64,000 bases of DNA from assembly GCF_037893185.1 (NCBI RefSeq), contig NZ_CP140772.1, forward strand, positions 4,402,001-4,466,000, read 5' to 3'. Source of the stretch: Chitinophaga sp. 180180018-3 (lineage in GTDB: Bacteria; Bacteroidota; Bacteroidia; Chitinophagales; Chitinophagaceae). Positions within the stretch are counted from its first letter, which is position 1, and each line of letters opens with the position of its first letter. Shown here in pieces: positions 10,155 through 20,176 of this stretch. Position numbers and translations under genes: made by a program. Below the pieces are notes generated by a model. That model was given only the letters and a program-made list of their open reading frames with translations, was not told where the DNA came from and searched no databases.

Positions 10155-11210
10155 TTATCGTTTCTTCTTCATATCTGAAGGGTAAATGATCAGCTTATCC
10201 ATTACCTGTACAACGCCATTTTGCGCGATGTTATCGGAGTTGATAAAAGTAGCAGCCTTGTACCATCCGTCTCCCAATATGGGGTTAAATCTTGTTCCGT
10301 AATCTTTTGCATAACCATATACCAGTATTCTTAGATACTGGAAATAAAGTACTCCTGATTCGCTGAATACATAATTGCCTATCCCATTATCAAAGTTCTT
10401 GGTACCGGGAGCGTCCAGGAAATCAGATAAAAATAAACGGTTGGGATACAGCACGTATACACCGAACAAATACTTCTTCCATTGCAGGGTATCCAGTTTG
10501 GCAATGCTATCAGGAGAAATGTTCCAATTAGTAAACCCGGTGTTGGGCACTGCCAGTACTGTAAAAGGCCCGGGGCCATCCAGTTGTTCATACAACCCAA
10601 ACTTTTTCAGGGCTGCTACAAAATACCGGTAAGTGGTGTCTGCATCCAGCAGCGCTTTAACCGAAGGCGCTGGTTGCTTCAACAATCTGTCTATTACATG
10701 TACCACTCCATTCTTCGTTATGCGGTCCACATAAGTAAAGGCAGCCCCGTTCACATGGCCTTTATTTCTACCCGAAGGATCCGGCGTGATGGGTTTGGAG
10801 AAGTACAATGTATTACCGGAAAGATTCGGATATTCGTTGTCTACTGTCTGTGGGATATCTTTATACAGGACTTTGACTGGCAGGATATGATAAGCGATCG
10901 CTTTTTTCAGGGAATCTGTATTGAGTTGTGCGATATCGGCAACGGTGTTGATACCTTGCTTTTTAAAAGCATCGTTGTCAGGCACCAGTACGGTTAAACT
11001 ATCCTTTTCCTCCAACACCTGATCCAGCCCGGTTTTTTTCAGTGCTGCATAGAACAGCGTAAAAGTAAAGTTGTTTTGTATGTATTGCAGTAATTTTGGT
11101 TGTGGCGCCGTCGTCTCATTTACATACACTTCCTTCTTTGTACAGGAAATAAAGCAACATCCTGTAACCGCCATCAGCAATAACATACATAGAGGATTAT
11201 TCCGGATCAT
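10155..11210 (-). CDS. Fasciclin (FAS1) domain lipoprotein, first copy in the operon
   Basis: 351 residues with a lipoprotein signal (residues 1-23, CCFISCTKKE). FAS1 domain 1 spans about 40-175 (LTVLVPDNDAF, AYHILPV, NGVVHVIDRLL) and domain 2 about 180-345 (FTVLAVPNTGF, NGVVQVMDKLIIYP). Both domains keep the canonical FAS1 closing motif, making this the most typical of the three. It sits 9 bp downstream of a DUF4397-like lipoprotein gene. Its likely place is the outer-membrane surface beside the two TonB receptors of the operon. Confidence 0.9.
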   Translation of the reverse strand: MIRNNPLCMLLLMAVTGCCFISCTKKEVYVNETTAPQPKLLQYIQNNFTFTLFYAALKKTGLDQVLEEKDSLTVLVPDNDAFKKQGINTVADIAQLNTDSLKKAIAYHILPVKVLYKDIPQTVDNEYPNLSGNTLYFSKPITPDPSGRNKGHVNGAAFTYVDRITKNGVVHVIDRLLKQPAPSVKALLDADTTYRYFVAALKKFGLYEQLDGPGPFTVLAVPNTGFTNWNISPDSIAKLDTLQWKKYLFGVYVLYPNRLFLSDFLDAPGTKNFDNGIGNYVFSESGVLYFQYLRILVYGYAKDYGTRFNPILGDGWYKAATFINSDNIAQNGVVQVMDKLIIYPSDMKKKR

Positions 11211-11219
11211 ATATTTTTA

Positions 11220-12473
11220 TTAACGCTTGTAAGGAGATGAGTATAATTTCTGGATCTGCATATGATAAACCCTCCCATATACCAGTTCAACAATGTTGAT
11301 GGTGGGAGAAATATCCACTTTGCCATTCATATTGGCCACCAGGTAGAAGTTGGCCAGCGCGGCAAATGCGTCTACTCCATTGCTGGATACAAAATCCGGA
11401 TCATATTGGTTGATCCTGCCAGGATCGCCCACACAATACAATGAAATAGCGAATTTGTCGTTGATGTAGTCATTTGCATGCTTTTTTACGAACGCCCCGT
11501 TCGGTGTTCTGAGTGTAATAGCCACAAATGGAAGAGACCCCAGGTAGGATGAACCAGCCGGAGGCGGGGCCAATGGACTAAAGCCTCTCAATAAACCCTG
11601 GTAATTCCAGAAATAGTTTTTGGAGATAACAGGAATAGGGACAAATGGAGCATTTGTGCTGAAGCGACTGTTGATGCTCGTTAACGGAACATCAAAATAA
11701 GGGAACAATGGTATGTAATAATTAAAATATACTGACGAACCGTTTGTTACGTCGTCATACGTCATATACGTAAAATTCGCATTCAGCGTGTCTTTACAGT
11801 ACAAAGAGTTGTAGTATAGCGAAGGGACTCCGGAGAGATTATAAAAACTTGCATAGATCTTATCGTCTTCAAATTTTTCATGAATAAATGATTCCTTACG
11901 GAGATACAGACCATAAATGCTCCTGTCAATATCCTTTGCCAGTGTTTCCATCGTATATACTTCTCCTGCTTCAAAATCAATGGTCGTATCAATCAGTATG
12001 TTTTGTCTTGCTTTGGCAGGGAGTTGTATAAAAGGCGTATCCGTGAATGGCCGGGTCACAAATACCACCCGGTGTTTGCCGCTGGGTATCTGCGCCCAGG
12101 CGGATAGGTCAAGTCCATTGATGGGTGGCGCGCTGCGTACTGTTGTCTTACCAGGATAATCATAATTAACAACAGCATTAATATTTCCCGCATTAATCGG
12201 ATAAGAAAGACTGTAGATCTGCCGGGTGGCCAGAAAATCACCCATGATCTCTGCCCGCCGTGGGATACCTTTTCCCTCTGTTTCCGGGTCCAGCAGAAAG
12301 GTCAGGAATGGCAACGGCTGCCCTTTGCTGGTGGCATCCAGCGTATAGGGTATATCATTAAAGATACGCAGATAAGCAGGCTTCTCCATTTCCGGCCGAA
12401 GCGGATATTTTTTGCATGCGACGAATAGCAACGTAACGAGGACGGCTATATATATTCCGATATATGAACGCAT
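11220..12473 (-). CDS. DUF4397-like lipoprotein, second of a tandem pair
   Basis: About 417 residues if it starts at the ATG at 12473 (MRSYIG), chosen because it leaves a 4-bp gap to the upstream stop; an earlier ATG at 12497 would overlap that gene by 20 bp. The signal peptide ends in LLFVACKKY, a lipobox. The body has beta-rich segments such as AYLRIFNDIPY and LTFLLDPETEG near the N-terminus and IPSGKHRVVFV further in, the pattern of DUF4397 sandwich domains that carry short surface proteins in Bacteroidota. Assignment to DUF4397 is by resemblance and weaker than for the upstream partner. Between the STN receptor and the fasciclin genes, it most likely forms part of the same surface assembly. 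Confidence 0.7.
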   Translation of the reverse strand: MRSYIGIYIAVLVTLLFVACKKYPLRPEMEKPAYLRIFNDIPYTLDATSKGQPLPFLTFLLDPETEGKGIPRRAEIMGDFLATRQIYSLSYPINAGNINAVVNYDYPGKTTVRSAPPINGLDLSAWAQIPSGKHRVVFVTRPFTDTPFIQLPAKARQNILIDTTIDFEAGEVYTMETLAKDIDRSIYGLYLRKESFIHEKFEDDKIYASFYNLSGVPSLYYNSLYCKDTLNANFTYMTYDDVTNGSSVYFNYYIPLFPYFDVPLTSINSRFSTNAPFVPIPVISKNYFWNYQGLLRGFSPLAPPPAGSSYLGSLPFVAITLRTPNGAFVKKHANDYINDKFAISLYCVGDPGRINQYDPDFVSSNGVDAFAALANFYLVANMNGKVDISPTINIVELVYGRVYHMQIQKLYSSPYKR

Positions 12474-12477
12474 AAGA

Positions 12478-14250
12478 TCATTTATTATGTTTAACAAAAA
12501 TTAACCGGGCTTTCTGCTTTCCACTACCTCCTTTCAGTCGGCCGATAAGTGCAATAGAGTATGCGCCGGATTCTGCAGCTGGCAATCCCGTCTCATATAA
12601 CCCTGGGTTGGCAATAAAATCCTGTGATCTGAGCGGCGCAATGGCGGATAACCAGTTACCGGGTGTTTGCCCTAAGGGGCCCGGCGTAGATTGAAATACA
12701 CGGATCAGGGAAGGCATGTAGGAAAAGCCGACGGAACCGGTTTTATTCGTAGTCCTGTTATTGTTAGTGTAAGGCGCAATAACGGATGGTTCGTGCATCA
12801 CTATCTGCCCGGGTTCCATGTTCTGGTAACTGGTTCTGGGATTCACCACATCCTGATAAATGCCCCCTCCCCCGCGAGTGAATTCAAAGTTCTCGCCATC
12901 CTGATTCGTGAAAGTGGCATAAGGAATATCCTCGCTGAGGTTCAGAAAACGGCTTTGCCAGGCGTAGTCATATTTTGTGATGTTCTTGTCTCCGTCTGTA
13001 CCGTCGTCACCGGGTGGATCCTTCACGTAATGAGAAATAGCCATGTTGTTGGAAGTAAAGATCAGGTCCGGTTTTCCGCCCTTATCATATACCCACGCCG
13101 TATAAAAATCAGCTGCGGAAAAATTGCAGGACTTTTCTGCCAGCAAATTACCACTGTTGTCAAAAGCAGCCAGTGTATGCTTTCCTGTTATGACAATCTG
13201 CGGATCTGTTGCCTTGCCTGTTTCACGGAAGATCCCCATTTCTTTACCATCCAGTTTGAACAGGATTGACTGGTCTGCCAGTGCATTAGCGCCCATTACC
13301 CTGGCATAAGAAGTATTCAGCGGAGGGTTGTTTTCTTCCACGATCCGGTATGAATTAATGGACTCGTATACAATGTCCTCAGGGCCGCAGCCGTCATAGA
13401 TAAAGGTATTCTGTGTTACGATAACACTGTAGGTACCGCCAGGCTTAAAGGTGCGCACGAATGGAAAGATCTTTGTCTGCGGTAATATTTTTTGGGTACA
13501 AACATCGATGTAAGGAGAAACCGGCAGTTCGCATAGTTGTTTCTGATGATTGTTATCTACAAATAATTTGAACTGATAGCTGCCATAGGGTACTTCTATA
13601 TACTCGCTGACCATACCGATGCCTACGCCATTGAGCACGTCATGAACGGGGGCGCCATCCGCATAGGTCATAGTAACGGGACCGGATAAACGCAACGGAT
13701 CGTTCGCTGCACCGAGGTTAAGTATCCTGATCTTGAAATGATCCGGCGCCACTGGTACCGCCACAGAACGGGGAATAGCGCGGAAATGGCCGTCTGACAG
13801 GAGAAAGTAATCTACCGGATGCAGCGGATCATCCTGTAATACCGTATCAACAGCTAAGCCGGGGATAATGGGCGAGGTGTTGTCCTTATCATATCCCGGT
13901 ACAATGTAGATCCGCGCCCGGCTATATTTATCCAATAAAGTAGCAGGTAATGTAAGTGGACTACCATTCTTACCACTTGGCCATACGCCTTTCGGGAAAA
14001 ATGCCAATCCCATTTCCGTACCAGTAGAGGGGGCAGCGCGTACATCCTTTGCTTCTATAAAATTGGTCAGCTGAATATTATTCACGGATACATTCAGTAA
14101 ACCGTTGGTGAAATTATAGATGCGGATGGTGGAGGCAGGGCTGTTCAGTATATTTTTCCTGTCAAAGAAAACATCCAGTTTTTCCTTGCGACAACCCATT
14201 ACAATACAGAGTATGCACAACAGACAGGCGGTAGTATAATTTCCTTTCAT
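12478..14250 (-). CDS. DUF4397-like lipoprotein, first of a tandem pair
   Basis: 590 residues. The lipobox is CIVMGCRKE (Cys at 20). Beta-sandwich segments of DUF4397 type recur: STIRIYNFTNGLLNVSVNN, VPYGSYQFKLFVD and YARVMGANALADQSILFKLDG, which suggests two or three repeats over residues 40-400. A GGGGIYQ glycine patch is near 470. It begins 2 bp after the stop of the STN TonB receptor gene, so the two are probably translated together. In place this is where a SusD gene would stand in a SusCD locus, so a receptor-partner role is inferred. No enzymatic motif is visible. Confidence 0.75.
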   Translation of the reverse strand: MKGNYTTACLLCILCIVMGCRKEKLDVFFDRKNILNSPASTIRIYNFTNGLLNVSVNNIQLTNFIEAKDVRAAPSTGTEMGLAFFPKGVWPSGKNGSPLTLPATLLDKYSRARIYIVPGYDKDNTSPIIPGLAVDTVLQDDPLHPVDYFLLSDGHFRAIPRSVAVPVAPDHFKIRILNLGAANDPLRLSGPVTMTYADGAPVHDVLNGVGIGMVSEYIEVPYGSYQFKLFVDNNHQKQLCELPVSPYIDVCTQKILPQTKIFPFVRTFKPGGTYSVIVTQNTFIYDGCGPEDIVYESINSYRIVEENNPPLNTSYARVMGANALADQSILFKLDGKEMGIFRETGKATDPQIVITGKHTLAAFDNSGNLLAEKSCNFSAADFYTAWVYDKGGKPDLIFTSNNMAISHYVKDPPGDDGTDGDKNITKYDYAWQSRFLNLSEDIPYATFTNQDGENFEFTRGGGGIYQDVVNPRTSYQNMEPGQIVMHEPSVIAPYTNNNRTTNKTGSVGFSYMPSLIRVFQSTPGPLGQTPGNWLSAIAPLRSQDFIANPGLYETGLPAAESGAYSIALIGRLKGGSGKQKARLIFVKHNK

Positions 14251-14252
14251 GA

Positions 14253-17200
14253 TTAAAAAATGTTGTAGGTGATGCCCAATGAATATTCTGTTCCTTTATA
14301 ATACTGGTGCCGGATATATTCCATTCCATAATATTTTCCCTTGTTGCCCGCCTGTGTATATACTTCCCTGAAAGCGGGGTTCAGCATATTTTTCACAAAT
14401 CCTTTTACAAGGAAGCGTTTCCACAACCGCTGACTAAATACCAGGTCCAGCATGGGCACCGGCCTGTCAAAAATATCCGGGGTACCATCCAGCTGTACCT
14501 GTATCAAACGTTCTCCTACAATATTAAAGCTCGCAGTAACGTTGGCGCCTATACGCGTATTCTCATAATCCACATAAGTATTTACGGTATAGGGCGCTTG
14601 CTCAAACAGCGGACTGGTAGCAGGCGCGCGGCGGTCTATAATGCGGGAAGCCTCTAACCGTTCAGGGTTCTTTTTGATCACGCTGGCGGCCAGCATGCCG
14701 TTAGCGCCGATAAAAAAATGATTCAGCGGTTTCCATACCCGGCCCAGGTCTTTACGTACCTCCAACTCAATGCCATATACCTTACCCTGTTCGGGATCAT
14801 TCACAAACTTCACAATAGGATATTCCTGTGCGTAGGCATTATTTCCTTCTGAGTTCAGGATAAATACCTTCGTCAGCTGATGATCAATGAGCTTTCCGAA
14901 AACAGAGGCTGCGATCACCTCCCCTGCCGCAGGAAACCATTCCCATCTGAAATCCAGGCTGCGGGTATATTGATTCACGAGCGACGGGTTGCCTCCTACT
15001 ACTGCAAACTGGAAGGGGTCAAACTGGTACAGGTTAGTGATCTCCCGAAGTTCGGGGCGGGCCAGCGATGTATTAAACGCCGCGCGGAAATTCGTATTTC
15101 GTTTATACGTATACGTTACATTCACAGAATAATAAGGCTTGTAGCACACTTTGTAACCGGTGGAGGGGTTAACGGCTACATATGTATTCTTGGGCAATGA
15201 GCCCCAGCCGCGTGGTACATCCGGAGGGGTAAGTAGCGCTGGGTCCACGAAATTGTCTTTTGCTACATTTAATGTATCTACGTTGGCCTGTATATCAGTT
15301 GATTCAAAACGCACGCCCCCTGTAACCCGTAGGTTGTTGCATGGATACAGGTCCAGCATACCATAAAAAGCTTCTGTTTTGTAATAGCCCGTATAATTGT
15401 TGGGCGACTTCCGGATCTCGTACAAAAAACCGCCCACCCGTTGTTGCGCCTCGTCATTGTAGTTGGCTGGGTCCTTTAATCCTATATTGTTATAGGCAAC
15501 CAATGCATCCGGGTTGCCATCGTATTTTGACAGGATCCCGTAATTCTTCGGCAACCCAAGTATATTCTCTGTAAAAGTGCGGTCCCGCTTCAGGTAGGCA
15601 TATCCCGCTTTCAGTTCCTGTTTTCTCCCCAGCAACGTAAACGGTTGCGAGACATCCGCCTTAAAATTGATGTTGTGTTCATTCAGCGTTCTGAAACGCC
15701 GGCCATTGGGGTCTGCCAGTATCACTCCTGCGGGGCCAATACCATGTACTACTCCCACCACCATACCATAACTATCAGTACCGATACCTACACCATTCTG
15801 ATCAATGAATTTCATATCCCGTTGGTTCACGATATTCACAAAGCGATAATCCGGTTCATTCTGGGACGCCTGTGATGTGGAGAATGCCCAACTCACGTGC
15901 GTGGCGCTCCCTGCTCCAATGCGATGCTCGCCTTGCAGGTTGAAAGTATTGAAGACCCGGTAAGATTGCTTGAGCCCGAAAAGCCGGTTATACACGCGTG
16001 ATACTAACCCGGTATTCGTAAATTCTCCTATCAGGTTGGTACCGGTTATTTCCGCACCACGACTCCCCATATACTGGGCGCTCACTTCATTGCTCTTGTT
16101 AAACTGATAGCTGATTCCCGCCAGCGCGCCATAACTTAATTTTTCGATGCCGGTATTTTCCTTATAGGTGAGATACTTCCCCAGATTAATATTATCTGGG
16201 GAAATAAAATTGGGAATATGCAGCCTGTTAAATATATCCGTTCCCGTTAGTATCCCCTGGTAAATGCTCCATTGGTTCAGGTCTGCCTGATAGCGGTCTT
16301 CCGTACGGTGGTAGTAATTGGCGCCCAGCACCACGCCCAACGCATGTCGTTTAAATATCCTGTAGGTATTACCGAACCCGATATTGTACACCTGGTTGGG
16401 TATAGCCTTCTGATAAGTAGTAGTGATCACAGGATCAAAATCCAGCATCAAACGGTTTACCCGGTTTGCCTCCGCCGTCAGCTCCGGGCTGCTTCTGCTG
16501 TCAATGAATAGCTGCTGGATCTGTTTTCTGCCGCCGGGATACAGTTCTTTAAGCGCCAGAAAATCAGACGAGAGGTTGTGGCTATTTACTTTCTGTCCGA
16601 AAAAACCCGGGTTATAATTACGGAATGCATTGAACTTACCACTTAATCCTATTGTAGAATTGGCGCCTACCTGCACGGTAAAAGAAAGCACCATGCTGTC
16701 CGGGATAGATTTTGTTTTTAGTGAAATAATGCCGGCGGCCGCATCTGCCGGACGATCAGGCGTGAGCGTTTTATATACCGTAATATTGTCCAGTAGCCCG
16801 GCTGGTACAATATCCAGCGGTACCGTTGTCCGGTCCGGATCGGCCGAAGAAAGACGGGCGCCATTCAATTCGGCGATAACACTGCGGTCGCCCAGACCAC
16901 GGATCGCTACGTATTTTTCGTCCGTCACTGTTACACCCGTTACCCGCTGTAAAGCCTGAACGGTCGTCAGACTGGCAGTCTTTTCTATATTTTTAGCGCT
17001 GATGCCATCGGAAATAACCGGCGCATTCTGTCGCTCTCGTAATAACGCATTCTCATTATCCAGTCTGCGCCGCGCCTGTACAATCACTTCGTTCAGCTGT
17101 TTTTGCGTTTGTACCAGTCTTATTTTCAGCGCAGCTCCGCTTTCCGCTTTTACCTCTTTTTTCGCATATCCGATGTAGGTGAATACCAACACCGCTTTGT

Positions 17201-17735
17201 CAAAAGTAGCAGTAATGCTGAAGCGGCCATTAGCATCTGTCATAGCCGCAATCTGCGTTCCTTTGATCATCACTGTAACCCCAACCAAGGGAACACCGAT
17301 TCCCGCATCTGTTACCTGGCCTGTGAATGTGGTAATATGTTGCAAAGCATGCTCTTTACTAGTACCCGGGGTAGCTCTGCGAATAATTATTTTTTCCTGC
17401 AAGGCCTGAAAGGTATACCCGGTGCCATCCAGGATGCCGGATAATACAACTGCCAGCGGCTCTTCGTTAAACGTTCTGGTCACCTTTTTGGGGATATCCC
17501 CCAACTCGCTGGCATCATACATAAAACCAGCGCCCGTTCTGTCAGTAAGCCGTTGCAACACTTGTATCAACGGTTCTTCTGTAAAACGGATCGATACTTT
17601 TTGATTCAGCATGGATGGAGCCTGACAACGAGCGATCCCTGGCAGCAGGCAGCATAACAACAACAAATGACATCGGCTCAATAATTGTCTGTAAAAAAAT
17701 GCGATATGCGCATACGGTTTGTATCGTTTTGTCAT
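14253..17735 (-). CDS. STN-domain TonB-dependent receptor (signal-transducing type)
   Basis: 1160 residues. After the signal peptide (residues 1-38) comes an STN domain (about 45-115, with VSIRFTEEPLIQVLQ and FNEEPLAVVLSGIL), which in FecA-type receptors contacts the periplasmic FecR domain. Then a carboxypeptidase-regulatory sandwich (about 133-210, GVTVMIKGTQIAAMTDANG), the TonB plug (about 225-350, containing KYVAIRGLGDRS and LDIVPAGLLDNITVYKTLTPD) and the barrel, ending ITYNIF. The plug resembles the CirA/FecA-like TonB receptors rather than SusC. It is directly downstream of sigma and FecR genes, so it is probably both transporter and sensor of this regulon. The ligand is unknown. Confidence 0.93.
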   Translation of the reverse strand: MTKRYKPYAHIAFFYRQLLSRCHLLLLCCLLPGIARCQAPSMLNQKVSIRFTEEPLIQVLQRLTDRTGAGFMYDASELGDIPKKVTRTFNEEPLAVVLSGILDGTGYTFQALQEKIIIRRATPGTSKEHALQHITTFTGQVTDAGIGVPLVGVTVMIKGTQIAAMTDANGRFSITATFDKAVLVFTYIGYAKKEVKAESGAALKIRLVQTQKQLNEVIVQARRRLDNENALLRERQNAPVISDGISAKNIEKTASLTTVQALQRVTGVTVTDEKYVAIRGLGDRSVIAELNGARLSSADPDRTTVPLDIVPAGLLDNITVYKTLTPDRPADAAAGIISLKTKSIPDSMVLSFTVQVGANSTIGLSGKFNAFRNYNPGFFGQKVNSHNLSSDFLALKELYPGGRKQIQQLFIDSRSSPELTAEANRVNRLMLDFDPVITTTYQKAIPNQVYNIGFGNTYRIFKRHALGVVLGANYYHRTEDRYQADLNQWSIYQGILTGTDIFNRLHIPNFISPDNINLGKYLTYKENTGIEKLSYGALAGISYQFNKSNEVSAQYMGSRGAEITGTNLIGEFTNTGLVSRVYNRLFGLKQSYRVFNTFNLQGEHRIGAGSATHVSWAFSTSQASQNEPDYRFVNIVNQRDMKFIDQNGVGIGTDSYGMVVGVVHGIGPAGVILADPNGRRFRTLNEHNINFKADVSQPFTLLGRKQELKAGYAYLKRDRTFTENILGLPKNYGILSKYDGNPDALVAYNNIGLKDPANYNDEAQQRVGGFLYEIRKSPNNYTGYYKTEAFYGMLDLYPCNNLRVTGGVRFESTDIQANVDTLNVAKDNFVDPALLTPPDVPRGWGSLPKNTYVAVNPSTGYKVCYKPYYSVNVTYTYKRNTNFRAAFNTSLARPELREITNLYQFDPFQFAVVGGNPSLVNQYTRSLDFRWEWFPAAGEVIAASVFGKLIDHQLTKVFILNSEGNNAYAQEYPIVKFVNDPEQGKVYGIELEVRKDLGRVWKPLNHFFIGANGMLAASVIKKNPERLEASRIIDRRAPATSPLFEQAPYTVNTYVDYENTRIGANVTASFNIVGERLIQVQLDGTPDIFDRPVPMLDLVFSQRLWKRFLVKGFVKNMLNPAFREVYTQAGNKGKYYGMEYIRHQYYKGTEYSLGITYNIF

Positions 17736-17846
17736 AATCTGTTTTTTGATGAATATGGATTTCCTATCAGGAGTGGCATATGCCTTCCTGTGCAGACAAA
17801 CTACTCGTCTGCCCGGTAACGGTCTTCAGTTGATAGTCAACCGTTC

Positions 17847-18815
17847 TTATGGATATTGGATATCTACCTGTTTATCATTTACCCGCTTGTAAGTGATGTT
17901 AGTGGAAAGACTAAGCGCCATTAATACATCTTCCAAAGAATCGTTTATATTAAATGTTCCTGTAAAGAGCTTCTCATTACCCTGTTTCAAAGGTGGTATA
18001 AGTATCTGTACTTTAAACCGCTGTCCGATAGCCCGGAAAACCTGATCCAACGGCGTTTCTGAGAAAGAAAGTACATTATGCGTCCATGCAGCGACCGCCT
18101 TGTCATTTGCCGACGTTACTTCGGCAATACCGGTAAGCGGGTTCACACTAACTTGCTTATGTGGCTGCAAGGTGAGTATAGTACGGGCATGCGCCACCTG
18201 CACTTTGCCTGTGAGTACGGTTACTATAGCAGTGTTTTTCTTATCCTTGTCGCTCACGACAAAGGAAGTGCCTAGCACCCTGACATGTAACTGCCGGGTA
18301 CGCACAATAAATGGTTGCGGCCGCTGGCAGATGTCAAAAAAAGCCTCTCCTTTCAATGTAAGGTCTCTGCGCGTTTTCCAGCCATGCAACGGATAGCTGA
18401 TGCTACTGCCTGTATTCAATACTACTTTGCTGCTATCTGGCAACAATACTGTCCTGATCTCATATAAACCAGCTGTAATGATTTGCTGCTTTTCAGGTAT
18501 CAATATCTCACTCATAGTATGACGATGATAATAACCCGTTATGCCAACCCCTAGCACACAGGCAGCTGCTATCTGCCGCCATCTTTTGTTTACAAACCTG
18601 CGCAAATGCCCGTAACGTCTATGTCCTGTATTGTCCGTAATAGCCCTTAAACGTAACAACAACCGCTTTTCTATGATATCTTTTCTTTCTTCGGTTAATA
18701 TATAAGTCACTTCCTCCGTTTGCCGGAACCATTCATCTATTAAGAACAAATCATTATCGGTAGCATTACCCGACAAATACCTATTTAACAGACCTGCCAG
18801 TTCTTCTTTTTGCAT
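17847..18815 (-). CDS. FecR-family anti-sigma regulator
   Basis: 322 residues. The cytoplasmic N-terminal part (1-80) is the anti-sigma region (LLNRYLSGNATDNDLFLIDEWF). One membrane segment lies at about 83-98 (QIAAACVLGVGITGYY). The periplasmic FecR domain follows, with PDSSKVVLNTGSSISYP, LKGEAFFDI and VRVLGTSFVV, then a C-terminal DUF4974/STN-like domain (about 245-320). FecR proteins hold the sigma factor inactive or activate it depending on the TonB receptor's state. It is 115 bp downstream of the ECF sigma gene and 111 bp upstream of the receptor, the canonical order. Confidence 0.94.
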   Translation of the reverse strand: MQKEELAGLLNRYLSGNATDNDLFLIDEWFRQTEEVTYILTEERKDIIEKRLLLRLRAITDNTGHRRYGHLRRFVNKRWRQIAAACVLGVGITGYYHRHTMSEILIPEKQQIITAGLYEIRTVLLPDSSKVVLNTGSSISYPLHGWKTRRDLTLKGEAFFDICQRPQPFIVRTRQLHVRVLGTSFVVSDKDKKNTAIVTVLTGKVQVAHARTILTLQPHKQVSVNPLTGIAEVTSANDKAVAAWTHNVLSFSETPLDQVFRAIGQRFKVQILIPPLKQGNEKLFTGTFNINDSLEDVLMALSLSTNITYKRVNDKQVDIQYP

Positions 18816-18930
18816 GCAACGCTCTTTTATTATATGCCCGGGAAAACTGTTTTTTAACCATTTGCAAATGTTAAGGAATCATTATCAACAGGCTGTTGAT
18901 TCATTTACAATAAGATATGGCTACTGGAAG

Positions 18931-19509
18931 CTAACGGCTGATGATCAGCAACAGCAAGGGAAGTGCGTGTTTCAGGGAAGTTTTGATACGGCCTCTGGCC
19001 AGGTTGAGCTGGTTGCGGATAGTTTGTTCGGAGAGGTGGAGGATCGCGGCTATTTCGGAAACGGAGCGGTGTTGTTCAACACCCATCAGATAAATTTCCC
19101 GCATCTTTGCCGGCAATTGCTGTACTTCTTTATCTATCAGCACATTCAGTTCTTTGGCTAACAAATACTTCATCGTATTATCCATGGAGAAAAGCATAGA
19201 ATCCTGGATCTTTTCTATTTTTTCAGGATGCTGCCAGGATGCATGTACACAGTTGATCACTTCATAACGGACCGCGGAGAATAGGTAAGCCTCGGGGGTA
19301 TTGTGCACTTTCAGTTGATGCCTGCGGTTCCATAGGTTCGTAAAAACCTCCTGCACAGCGTCTTCCGCATCTTCCTCACACCCCAGCCGTTTCATGGCAA
19401 AGATGAATAGCGGCTCCCACATGTGCTGATAAAGGATCTCAAAGGCTGTTTTATCGCTGTTGCGGATCAGCGACAATAATGCTGCAGGAGTAAGATCCTT
19501 TTTTTCCAT
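18931..19509 (-). CDS. ECF-family RNA polymerase sigma factor
   Basis: 192 residues with both essential regions: sigma region 2 (residues about 20-90, ILYQHMWEPLFIFAMKRLG and DAEDAVQEVFTNLW) and region 4 (about 125-175, LPAKMREIYLMGVEQHRSVSEIA and the helix-turn-helix LSEQTIRNQLN). This is the usual Bacteroidota ECF size. It should direct transcription of its own operon: FecR, the STN receptor, two DUF4397-like and three fasciclin lipoproteins and an Oar-like receptor, all on the same strand. Its upstream region is AT-rich with a weak TATCTTTA box near 19530-19537 (minus strand), which is not strong enough to call a promoter. Confidence 0.94.
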   Translation of the reverse strand: MEKKDLTPAALLSLIRNSDKTAFEILYQHMWEPLFIFAMKRLGCEEDAEDAVQEVFTNLWNRRHQLKVHNTPEAYLFSAVRYEVINCVHASWQHPEKIEKIQDSMLFSMDNTMKYLLAKELNVLIDKEVQQLPAKMREIYLMGVEQHRSVSEIAAILHLSEQTIRNQLNLARGRIKTSLKHALPLLLLIISR

Positions 19510-20176
19510 ATTTAAACAGGTAAGGGCTACCGGAATAAAGATAAAAATGCTTTGTTACCTAATCATTATGAAATGTCATTATCAATTTTCATAGCCATAA
19601 GCAGGGTCATCGGTTCTGTCAAAACTGTTTCCTTTTTGGTCAGATCAATATTACCTCAATTTCTTTCAAGAATTTCCAGGAAATAAAAAATAAATTTCAA
19701 AGACACTCCATATCAACCTCAGAATATTATTGTACAGAAATAGCAATTTCTTATTCGTCATTTATTTTTATCCATTTGATTTCAACAGCAGGAATGTCAT
19801 GCAAATTTTACTTTGCAGTTAAATCATATTTAAAATGGTTGTACCATTAGGCAGCACTATCCTGGATGGATAAAAAGGAGCGTACTTAGTGCCTGGATAT
19901 TTGATTGTAAAATGCAGTTTGATCTCAATTTTGCTACCGGCATAAAGGATCATAAAAAAACAATATCAATCGTTTTCCATTTATGATGTTTCAGGAATTT
20001 ACTAACGCTAATTTAAATTTCCGAAAAGTTAATTAAAAAACAAACATTTTTATGCGTTATCTTAGTTCTCTATTATCTTGTTTTACTTATTTTCAATAGT
20101 GCGTTGTAGGCCCAACCCATTCGCAAAGGATTATTAAAAGATGTTGTCAGAACCTTCGATAATAACCTAGCACCTT
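19510..20176. other. AT-rich intergenic stretch with no intact gene
   Basis: About 670 bases between the ECF sigma start and the IbrAB-like pair. It must hold the promoter of the minus-strand operon. Apart from the short minus-strand coding remnant listed separately, stop codons are frequent in all frames and no RNA gene or repeat was recognised. Confidence 0.5.
19819..19953 (-). pseudogene. Possible 3' remnant of a protein gene
   Basis: A 44-codon minus-strand frame with protein-like composition (GSKIEIKLHFTIKYPGT, then PFYPSRIVLPNGTTI) sits alone in a decayed region. It has no ribosome binding site and no upstream continuation. It looks like the C-terminal end of a beta-rich protein, but the family is not recognised. 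It could also be chance. Confidence 0.25.
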
